DNA of 5,023 nucleotides from an uncultured Bacillota bacterium. GTDB lineage: Bacteria; Bacillota; Clostridia; Christensenellales; UBA1242. Position 1 is the first letter of the stretch, and each line of letters begins with the position of its first letter. The position numbers and the translations under genes are program-made. Positions 1-4,361 of this stretch are shown here, piece by piece. Under the pieces are notes generated by a model that worked only from the letters and a program-made list of their open reading frames with translations, did not search any database and was not told where the DNA came from. Location: assembly GCA_945921365.1 (NCBI GenBank), contig CAMEKL010000041.1:1-5023 (forward strand). The letters run 5' to 3'.

Positions 1-22
1 TATTCTTATTTTAGTAAAAGAG

Positions 23-56
23 GTAAAATAAAAAACTAACTATAATTAGTTAGTGT
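23..56 (-). terminator. Intrinsic terminator of the tRNA operon
   Basis: Positions 35-42 (ACTAACTA) and 47-54 (TAGTTAGT) form a perfect 8-bp stem with a 4-base loop. Read on the minus strand, the hairpin is followed by a run of six T, then A and four more T (34 down to 24). It begins about 12 bases after the CCA end of tRNA-Lys, so it closes the tRNA operon. The other side is also T-rich (56-63), so it could terminate plus-strand transcription entering from the left. The stem is entirely A/T and G/C mixed but weak, so its efficiency is uncertain. Confidence 0.8.
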
Positions 57-65
57 TTTTTTTAA

Positions 66-141
66 TGGTGCCCCGTTGGAGATTCGAACTCCAGACCCTT
101 TGATTAAAAGTCAAATGCTCTACCGACTGAGCTAACGGAGC
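66..141 (-). tRNA. tRNA-Lys (anticodon TTT)
   Basis: This 76-nt gene includes an encoded CCA (66-68) and is the last gene of the five-tRNA operon. The acceptor strands GCTCCGT and ACGGGGC pair over seven positions with one T-G wobble. The D-arm is GCTC/GAGC. The anticodon stem TTTGA/TCAAA encloses the loop CTTTTAA, giving anticodon TTT (lysine AAA/AAG). The T-arm TGGAG/CTCCA carries the usual TTCGAAT loop. It lies 9 bases after tRNA-Gln and about 12 bases before the terminator hairpin. Confidence 0.97.
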
Positions 142-150
142 AAAATAGAT

Positions 151-225
151 TGGTTGCCTCGGCAAGATTCGAACTTACGAATGCCACAGTCAAAGTGTGG
201 TGCCTTACCGCTTGGCTACGAGGCA
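151..225 (-). tRNA. tRNA-Gln (anticodon TTG)
   Basis: This 75-nt gene includes an encoded CCA (151-153). The acceptor strands TGCCTCG and CGAGGCA pair perfectly, starting with the U1-A72 pair usual for bacterial tRNA-Gln. The anticodon stem CCACA/TGTGG encloses CTTTGAC, giving anticodon TTG (glutamine CAA/CAG). The T-loop is TTCGAAT. It lies 9 bases from each neighbouring tRNA and is co-transcribed with them. Confidence 0.97.
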
Positions 226-234
226 ATAATCGAG

Positions 235-318
235 TGGTGGAGGGACATGGATTTGAACCATGGAACCCGAAGGAACAGATTTACAGTCTGCCGCGTTTGA
301 CCACTTCGCTATCCCTCC
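235..318 (-). tRNA. tRNA-Tyr (anticodon GTA)
   Basis: This 84-nt gene includes an encoded CCA (235-237). It is a class II tRNA with a long variable arm (CCTTCGGG region), as expected for bacterial tyrosine tRNAs. The acceptor stem GGAGGGA/TCCCTCC is perfect. The anticodon loop CTGTAAA gives anticodon GTA. Its charging enzyme, TyrS, is encoded in part at the right end of this window, but the two loci are about 4 kb apart and not in one operon. Confidence 0.97.
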
Positions 319-328
319 AAAAAAAAGA

Positions 329-404
<76 letters not shown>

Positions 405-414
405 AAAAAATAAA

Positions 415-491
415 TGGTGGGCGATATAGGACTCGAACCTATGACCCCCTGCTTGTAAGGCAGGTGCTCTAACCAACTGAGCTAAACTCCC
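415..491 (-). tRNA. tRNA-Val (anticodon TAC), mismatched acceptor stem
   Basis: This 77-nt gene includes an encoded CCA (415-417) and is the first gene of the operon. The D-arm (GCTC/GAGC), the anticodon arm CCTGC-CTTACAA-GCAGG (anticodon TAC, valine) and the T-arm ATAGG-TTCGAGT-CCTAT are all intact. The acceptor stem is not: the 5' strand GGGAGTT faces ATCGCCC, giving A4-G69 and U6-U67 mismatches with five good pairs. Every other tRNA in the cluster has a fully paired acceptor stem. It is confidently a Val(TAC) gene by anticodon, but whether it is functional, edited, recombined or misassembled cannot be told from the sequence alone. Confidence 0.9.
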
Positions 492-504
492 AAAAACTAT
501 GCCT

Positions 505-533
505 ATAATAACACAAGAAAACGCCTTTGTCAA
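505..533 (-). promoter_or_regulatory. Promoter of the tRNA operon
   Basis: On the minus strand a perfect -35 TTGACA (528-533) is followed by a 17-base spacer and -10 TATTAT (505-510). Transcription should begin near 497-499, a few bases before the 5' end of tRNA-Val at 491. The near-consensus elements and optimal spacing suit the strong expression expected of a stable-RNA operon. It points away from the transglycosylase gene on the other strand. Confidence 0.88.
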
Positions 534-554
534 CAGATTTTATTAAATTTTTTC

Positions 555-584
555 ATGAATTTATATTTTTTTATTTCATAAAAT
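555..584 (+). promoter_or_regulatory. Possible leaderless promoter of the transglycosylase gene
   Basis: TAAAAT at 579-584 matches the -10 consensus at five of six positions and ends 6 bases before the ATG at 591, so the expected start point falls on or next to the A of the start codon. The -35 is poor (ATGAAT at 555-560, 18-base spacer, is the best I see). There is no purine-rich Shine-Dalgarno between it and the ATG. The region is very AT-rich, so a chance -10 match is possible. Confidence 0.45.
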
Positions 585-590
585 AAAACT

Positions 591-1187
591 ATGAAAATTA
601 AAGTTTTTTGGCTTATATTTTTTGTTATGCTTTTGTTTGTAATTTGTTTTTTATGTTTTTTTTTATATGAAAGACTATCATTTCCAATCAAGTTTGAAGA
701 AGAAATAACAAATGCCAGCGATGAATTTAATGTTGATAAAAACCTAATTGCAAGTGTTATAAACGCCGAAAGTCATTTTAACAAAAATGCACTTTCAAAT
801 AAAGGTGCAGTTGGGCTTATGCAAATTATGCCAAGCACGGCAGATTGGCTTATTGATAAACTTGTTAGAGAAAAAGGTTATATATTAAACGACGATGGAA
901 ATGCAAAATCAATCAAATATGTTTCCTCAAACAATAAGTATCTTTATGATGAAAAAACAAACATAACGCTTGGTAGTTTTTATCTTTCATATCTATTAAA
1001 AAAGTTTAATAATTTAGATGTGTGTATATGTGCATATAATGCAGGGGAAGGGGTTGTTTCAAAATGGCTTGATAACAGTGAGTATTCCAGCGATGGAAAA
1101 ACATTAAAAAAAATTCCTTATTCTGAAACAAGGAATTATTTAAAAAAAGTTAAGTTAAATCTAAAAGTTTACACAAATAAGTTTTAG
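591..1187 (+). CDS. Membrane-anchored lytic transglycosylase (SLT domain)
   Basis: This 198-residue protein cleaves the glycan strands of peptidoglycan between MurNAc and GlcNAc outside the membrane (family knowledge). Residues 1-4 are basic (MKIK) and residues 5-26 form a hydrophobic helix without a clear lipobox or cleavage site, so it is probably a signal anchor. The Slt70-like catalytic domain fills the rest. It has the catalytic Glu60 in INAESHFN, the GLMQIMP motif at 75-81, AYNAGEG at 148-154, and the terminal PYSETRNYLKKV at 176-187. Between the second and third motifs, residues 91-118 look some 15-20 residues longer than usual, an Asn/Lys-rich loop. The ATG at 591 is favoured because an in-frame TAA lies at 579-581 and this start gives the basic N-terminus of the anchor; no Shine-Dalgarno is visible. 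Its end overlaps the end of secG by 4 bp on the opposite strand. The exact substrate role (recycling, division, secretion) is unknown. Confidence 0.92.
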   Translation: MKIKVFWLIFFVMLLFVICFLCFFLYERLSFPIKFEEEITNASDEFNVDKNLIASVINAESHFNKNALSNKGAVGLMQIMPSTADWLIDKLVREKGYILNDDGNAKSIKYVSSNNKYLYDEKTNITLGSFYLSYLLKKFNNLDVCICAYNAGEGVVSKWLDNSEYSSDGKTLKKIPYSETRNYLKKVKLNLKVYTNKF

Positions 1188-1492
1188 TTTCCAGCATAAA
1201 CAAGAAGCGTTACAAAGAAAAGAATAATTGAAACTGCAATTGTGATTGCAAAAGCAATTGTGAGTTTTCTAAGAAGCCCTTGTGTGGTTTTTCCTTTATT
1301 TTGAGAATAATAACTTTCTGTTGCTCCTGTTATTGCATTTGCACTGCCGTTATCGTCATGCTCTTGAAGAAGAGTTACAACGATGAGAGCAATAGCACTT
1401 GCCGCAATTAAAAAAACCAAAACATATCTTATTATTGGGAAAGATTTAACAATCCAATCTGCTGTAGCAGCATCAAGTAATAAATTAAACAT
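1184..1492 (-). CDS. secG: Preprotein translocase subunit SecG
   Basis: SecG is the small auxiliary subunit of the SecYEG channel and aids SecA-driven export across the cytoplasmic membrane (family knowledge). The 102-residue product has two membrane helices at about 20-42 and 76-99. The conserved linker between them includes VTLLQEHDDNGSANAITGA and then YYSQNKGKTTQGLLRKLT, matching the family pattern of an LLQE turn, a Gly/Ser/Ala-rich segment, an aromatic pair, NKGKT, and a basic start to helix 2. About 18 residues precede helix 1, making it longer than the usual 75-80 residues. A strong Shine-Dalgarno AAGGAGA (1499-1505) sits 6 bases before the ATG and it has its own promoter. In many Bacillota secG is followed by rnr and smpB; here it is followed by a convergent transglycosylase gene instead, with no visible terminator between. 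Confidence 0.9.
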   Translation of the reverse strand: MFNLLLDAATADWIVKSFPIIRYVLVFLIAASAIALIVVTLLQEHDDNGSANAITGATESYYSQNKGKTTQGLLRKLTIAFAITIAVSIILFFVTLLVYAGN

Positions 1493-1516
1493 ATAATATC
1501 TCCTTAAAACTTTTCT

Positions 1517-1544
1517 AATATATCATAAAATAATAAAAAGTCAA
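1517..1544 (-). promoter_or_regulatory. Promoter of secG
   Basis: On the minus strand -35 TTGACT (1539-1544) and -10 TATATT (1517-1522) are separated by 16 bases. The predicted start near 1510 leaves a leader of roughly 18 bases containing the AAGGAGA ribosome site at 1499-1505. It lies in the 59-base gap after the 73-residue membrane protein gene, so secG can be expressed independently, although no terminator in the gap would stop read-through from upstream. Confidence 0.65.
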
Positions 1545-1551
1545 ACAAATT

Positions 1552-1773
1552 TTAAATGGTTGCTATTAAAATTCCAAGCCCAACTAGAATTATTGAAAGA
1601 ATTATAAAGCCAACACGAAATTTATCTTTTTTGTTTATTGTTTTAATCAGTGCCATAAAACCACAAATGATTAGTATTCCAACAAGCAAAAATCTGACAA
1701 CTTGGTTCATTTCATGGAAGAATTTTGAAATACTAAACCACCAATCATTTAAAAAGCTTGCAAGCTGCAACAT
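1552..1773 (-). CDS. Small two-helix membrane protein, unknown function
   Basis: The 73-residue product matches no family I can name. Residues 1-23 could form an amphipathic helix rich in aromatics (NDWWFS at 9-14, KFF at 17-19). Two hydrophobic helices follow at about 26-45 and 54-72, joined by the basic loop KTINKKDKFR at 44-53. By the positive-inside rule the loop is cytoplasmic and both ends lie outside. The gene is supported by a strong AAGGAG site (1780-1785) 6 bases before the ATG and a good promoter upstream. It precedes secG on the same strand, 59 bases away, with a separate secG promoter in the gap, so a link to protein export is only a guess from position. An overlapping plus-strand reading frame has no ribosome site and is judged a shadow. 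Confidence 0.75.
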   Translation of the reverse strand: MLQLASFLNDWWFSISKFFHEMNQVVRFLLVGILIICGFMALIKTINKKDKFRVGFIILSIILVGLGILIATI

Positions 1774-1794
1774 GTTTTTCTCCTTTCTTTAATG

Positions 1795-1823
1795 ATAATA
1801 TAACAAATTAAATAAAAAATCAA
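1795..1823 (-). promoter_or_regulatory. Promoter of the 73-residue membrane protein gene
   Basis: On the minus strand -35 TTGATT (1818-1823) and -10 TATTAT (1795-1800) are separated by 17 bases. The start would lie near 1788, just before the AAGGAG site. It is back to back with the plus-strand promoter at 1853-1881; the two -35 boxes are 29 bp apart, so one bound regulator could affect both. Confidence 0.7.
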
Positions 1824-1852
1824 GTGGTATAAAAAAATTTTTATGTTACCTA

Positions 1853-1881
1853 TTGACAAATAAATAATTGTATAATATAAT
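1853..1881 (+). promoter_or_regulatory. Consensus promoter of the 118-residue protein gene
   Basis: TTGACA (1853-1858) and TATAAT (1876-1881) are separated by exactly 17 bases, a perfect match to the housekeeping sigma consensus. An overlapping TATAAT at 1871-1876 has a 12-base spacer and is not usable with this -35. The start should be near 1888, giving a leader of about 17 bases that contains the AAGGAG ribosome site at 1893-1898. No operator-like palindrome covers it, so expression is predicted to be strong and perhaps constitutive. Confidence 0.9.
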
Positions 1882-1904
1882 ACTGGCAAAAAAAGGAGAC
1901 TGCA

Positions 1905-2261
1905 ATGAAAGATAGTGAAAAATTTGTTGAAATTCCATTTGATAGAGAAAAATTTCCTGAGATTCCAGAGAAAGATAATTCCATGTTTATAAAAAACGTC
2001 AATATAGTTTTTTCATCAATTAAAGAAAAGGGTTTTGATGTTGATAATATCGATATTGATGAGATAACAAAAGTTATTCAAAATTTTTCAGATCTTTGTG
2101 CTTATGCAATTCAAGGATATTGCAAGGTAAACTTTGATGTTTATGCTCAAAAATATAAGAACAACAGCGAAGTTAAATTTAATGATGTTAAAAACATTGT
2201 TGAAGATTCACTGAAAAAAGTAAAAAAATATGAACAAAGTTATAACAGATCATTCAGTTAA
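1905..2261 (+). CDS. Hypothetical 118-residue soluble protein
   Basis: I do not recognise a family. The protein is acidic in its first half and basic near its end, with no signal peptide or membrane helix, so it is probably cytoplasmic. Residues 9-22 contain a near-repeat (EIPFDREKF then EIPEKD). Residues 28-42 and 53-73 look helical, with two cysteines (65 and 73) near the second. The C-terminus is Lys-rich (KKVKKYEQSYNRS at 104-116) and likely helical. Start choice is firm: AAGGAG at 1893-1898 is 6 bases from the ATG at 1905. The gene stands alone, between a perfect-consensus promoter and a strong hairpin terminator directly after the stop, so it appears to be a well-expressed monocistronic unit. 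No neighbour suggests a job. Confidence 0.8.
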   Translation: MKDSEKFVEIPFDREKFPEIPEKDNSMFIKNVNIVFSSIKEKGFDVDNIDIDEITKVIQNFSDLCAYAIQGYCKVNFDVYAQKYKNNSEVKFNDVKNIVEDSLKKVKKYEQSYNRSFS

Positions 2262-2262
2262 T

Positions 2263-2295
2263 AAAAAAACACATTGAATTTCAATGTGTTTTTTT
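2263..2295. terminator. Bidirectional intrinsic terminator between convergent genes
   Basis: ACACATTGA (2269-2277) and TCAATGTGT (2281-2289) form a perfect 9-bp stem with a 3-base loop, flanked by A-runs on the left (2263-2269) and T-runs on the right (2289-2295). The arrangement therefore gives a hairpin plus U-tract on both strands. It follows the stop of the 118-residue gene by 1 base, and its right T-run overlaps the TAA stop of the 418-residue gene (2294-2296, minus strand). Confidence 0.9.
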
Positions 2296-3550
2296 AAAAA
2301 GTTCTTTCATTTCTTTCAATGTTTAAAACTTTCTTGTTGGCTTTCAGTTTTTTAGATTCGGAAAGCATTTGAATTTCAACCATTGTGTTATTTTGAAGTG
2401 CTTTAAGCAAGCTGATATTTTGCACTTCATGTTTAATTTCTTGTTTTTGCTGAGTTTTTGTACTTATGCTTTTTCTCTCAATTTGAATAGGCTTTGTTTC
2501 AAAATGCAGCGTTCGTTCTTCCATTTTAGAATAGTCAAAAAACTGATCGGCTTTTTTTGTTTGTTGAGCTGCGCTTTTTGCTTTTGCTTTTGCTTTTGCC
2601 TTAGATTTTCCGCCGCCTTTTGAAGGTGATTGTGATTTTGCTGCTGGCTTTTTAATTTCAACCTTCTTTTCTTGTTTCTTATCTTGCGATTTTAAAAGAG
2701 CTTCGTCAAATCCTTTCTTTGCTGAAAGAAATTCCGCTTTATGTTGTTGAAGAGATTTTACAAGAATTTCGTTATCGCAAAGCTTAATGTTTTCAGAAAT
2801 AAGTTTATCAAGTTCAAATCTTATTTTTCTATAAAAATTTGGTTTTCCAAATAAATTTTTGTTTGCTTCAAAAATGGTTAGATATTTTCTTAATATAAAT
2901 TCAGAAAACTTGCAAGGGTGTGATTTTAAGCTTGCCAAAATATTATCTATATAAAAACTGGAAAGATGTTCATTAGTTTCTGAAAAACTGCTTTTATATG
3001 ATTTATATTTTGCAATTAGCTCTTTGATTTTTAAAATGATTTCATCATTCTTTTCTTCTCTGCCATCTCCATCACGCTTATCATAAATATGGAAAACTTT
3101 TGCAACTTTTTGAAGAAAATATATGTCATCATCATCTCTATATCTTGCAACTGTTGTTGTGATTGGAAGAGTTAAATTTTCGTCTATGTTTTTAAAATTT
3201 TCAATAAGTTTCAAGAGTGCTGTTTTTTTCTTATTTTCTGCATCAACTTGAAAACTTAAAGTAAATCTAAGAGAAAATGATTGGTCGCTTTTAATTTTTG
3301 CTGTTAAGTGATAAATTCCTTCAACGGCCTCTTCTATATATTTATTAACGTCAACAAGTTCAATTAAAATGTCTTTGCTAATAGAATAATTTCCATCATC
3401 ATTGAAACTTCCTAGAAGAAGGCTAGAACAAATTTCTTCTTCTAAAATGCATTTATTGTATGCAATTTCAGTTTCATCAGAAAAAATTTCCTTATTGAAA
3501 GGATTAGTCCATGTATGTTTTTTAACTTCAACTTCTTCTTCAATTTGCAT
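2294..3550 (-). CDS. Hypothetical 418-residue protein with Lys/Ala-rich tail
   Basis: I do not recognise a family. There is no signal peptide or membrane helix, so it is probably cytoplasmic. Residues 1-280 look like a folded mixed region: an acidic N-terminus (IEEEVEV), a probable strand-rich part around 60-103, an acidic stretch RYRDDDD at 137-142, a charged linker DKRDGDGREE at 157-166, then mostly helical segments to 285. Residues 285-333 are low complexity and basic, with QDKKQEKK, SPSKGGGKSK and a KAKAKAKAK run at 317-325. This resembles the disordered tails of nucleic-acid-binding proteins. Residues 334-418 are polar and charged, possibly with a helix at 375-398. The ATG at 3550 is the earliest possible start because two in-frame TAA codons lie just upstream; no Shine-Dalgarno is present and the promoter abuts the start. 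It follows truA by 40 bases on the same strand and no terminator separates them, so read-through from tyrS-truA is likely. It ends inside the shared terminator. Confidence 0.8.
   Translation of the reverse strand: MQIEEEVEVKKHTWTNPFNKEIFSDETEIAYNKCILEEEICSSLLLGSFNDDGNYSISKDILIELVDVNKYIEEAVEGIYHLTAKIKSDQSFSLRFTLSFQVDAENKKKTALLKLIENFKNIDENLTLPITTTVARYRDDDDIYFLQKVAKVFHIYDKRDGDGREEKNDEIILKIKELIAKYKSYKSSFSETNEHLSSFYIDNILASLKSHPCKFSEFILRKYLTIFEANKNLFGKPNFYRKIRFELDKLISENIKLCDNEILVKSLQQHKAEFLSAKKGFDEALLKSQDKKQEKKVEIKKPAAKSQSPSKGGGKSKAKAKAKAKSAAQQTKKADQFFDYSKMEERTLHFETKPIQIERKSISTKTQQKQEIKHEVQNISLLKALQNNTMVEIQMLSESKKLKANKKVLNIERNERTF
2575..2604 (-). repeat. In-frame hexanucleotide repeat (Ala-Lys codons)
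   Basis: Four tandem 6-base units (TTTTTG once, then CTTTTG three times on the plus strand, 2575-2598) plus a diverged fifth encode the alternating Lys-Ala run of the 418-residue protein. Because the unit is two codons, gain or loss of copies keeps the frame and only changes the tail length. The tract is short, so it may be only weakly unstable. Confidence 0.75.
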
Positions 3551-3555
3551 ACTTT

Positions 3556-3587
3556 ATTATAATAACACAAATTTTTCAAAAATGCAA
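3556..3587 (-). promoter_or_regulatory. Probable leaderless promoter of the 418-residue protein gene
   Basis: On the minus strand two overlapping -10 candidates occur: TATTAT (3559-3564), spaced 17 bases from TTGCAT (3582-3587), and the consensus TATAAT (3556-3561) with no good -35 at 16-18 bases. The first predicts a start near 3552 and the second at about 3550, the A of the ATG. Either way the mRNA would have a leader of at most a few bases. No ribosome site exists upstream of the ATG, which agrees. The -35 matches only three consensus positions. Confidence 0.55.
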
Positions 3588-3590
3588 TGT

Positions 3591-4361
3591 TTAATAAACA
3601 ACATTTTTTAAATACAATCCACATGCTGGTGCAGTTTTTCCTGCCAAGTTTCTATTTTTACCGATTAAAATTTTTTTCATTTCATTTTCATTTAGATTCT
3701 TTAAAGAACATTCAATCAGAGTTCCAACAATGATTCTAACCATGTTATATAAAAATCCGTTTCCGCAGATTTCAAAGGAGACAATATTTTTTGTTTTTTT
3801 AATTTTAATTGAATAAATCGTTCTAATAAAGCTTGTAACACTTGTTTTTGAAGCACAAAAAGAAGAAAAGTCATGCTCGCCCAAAAGAATGTTTGCACAT
3901 GTTTGCATATGTGAAACATTTAAGTTTTTATTTAGAAAATAAAATCTATTTGCTTCAAAGGGGGATTTTTCAAAAAGCTTTACTTTATAGACATATGTTT
4001 TTCTTTTTGCACACTTTCTTGCATTAAACAAAAGTGAAACTTTCTTTATTTTTTTTATTTTAATATCATCTGGAAGAAAATTGTTTAAAATTGTTATAAG
4101 TTTCTTAAATTTATCTTTTTCATCATAAAAATTTTTAAGTGTAAATTCTTTTGGCAAAATGACATTTGCCTTTGCATTAAGAGCGTGCACGCCAGCATCT
4201 GTCCTGCCACTTCCAACAATTATGATTCTTTCATTAAAAAGTTTAGAGAGAACTCCTTCAAGTTCTCCTTCAATTGTTTTTTTGTTTGGTTGAACTTGCC
4301 AGCCAGAATAATTTGACCCGCAATAAGAAATTGTTAAAAGTAAGTTTATTTTATCTTTCAT
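3591..4361 (-). CDS. truA: tRNA pseudouridine(38-40) synthase TruA
   Basis: TruA converts uridines at positions 38-40 of the tRNA anticodon arm to pseudouridine (family knowledge). The 256-residue length is normal. The catalytic motif GSGRTDAGVHA spans residues 50-60, with the nucleophile Asp55. Other family signatures are SGWQVQP at 19-25, FNARKCAKRKTYVYKV at 112-127 (Cys where Ser is common), HDFSSFCASK at 163-172, GNGFLYNMVRIIVGTLIE at 200-217, and the terminal AGKTAPACGLYL at 240-251. The ATG overlaps the tyrS stop as ATGA, with no Shine-Dalgarno in front, so translation probably depends on termination-reinitiation from tyrS. No terminator follows; the next gene on this strand begins 40 bases on. 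Besides this overlap with tyrS, the shared theme is tRNA maturation and use. Confidence 0.96.
   Translation of the reverse strand: MKDKINLLLTISYCGSNYSGWQVQPNKKTIEGELEGVLSKLFNERIIIVGSGRTDAGVHALNAKANVILPKEFTLKNFYDEKDKFKKLITILNNFLPDDIKIKKIKKVSLLFNARKCAKRKTYVYKVKLFEKSPFEANRFYFLNKNLNVSHMQTCANILLGEHDFSSFCASKTSVTSFIRTIYSIKIKKTKNIVSFEICGNGFLYNMVRIIVGTLIECSLKNLNENEMKKILIGKNRNLAGKTAPACGLYLKNVVY

Noticed and set aside
1236..1263. Direct repeat GCAATTGTGA (1236-1245 and 1254-1263)
   Set aside because: It lies inside secG helix 2 and reflects repeated Thr/Ser-Ile-Ala codons in a membrane helix; no other copies or flanking signals.
1556..1792. Plus-strand 78-residue reading frame
   Set aside because: It is antisense to the 73-residue membrane protein gene, lacks a ribosome site, while the minus-strand frame has AAGGAG at ideal spacing and a good promoter.
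1826..1850. Imperfect palindrome GGTA...TACC between the divergent promoters
   Set aside because: Only four end pairs are clean and the centre is an A-run followed by a T-run with misaligned bases; too weak to call an operator.
2369..2661. Overlapping frames on both strands within the 418-residue gene (2369-2623 plus, 2464-2661 minus)
   Set aside because: They are low-complexity by-products of the Lys/Ala repeat region (Phe/Cys-rich or Gln/Lys-rich) without start signals.
3041..3080. EF-hand-like calcium loop (DKRDGDGREEKND, residues 157-169 of the 418-residue protein)
   Set aside because: Aligning the DGDG to the loop puts Lys at position 1 and Glu at the conserved hydrophobic position 8, and no flanking E/F helix pattern is evident.
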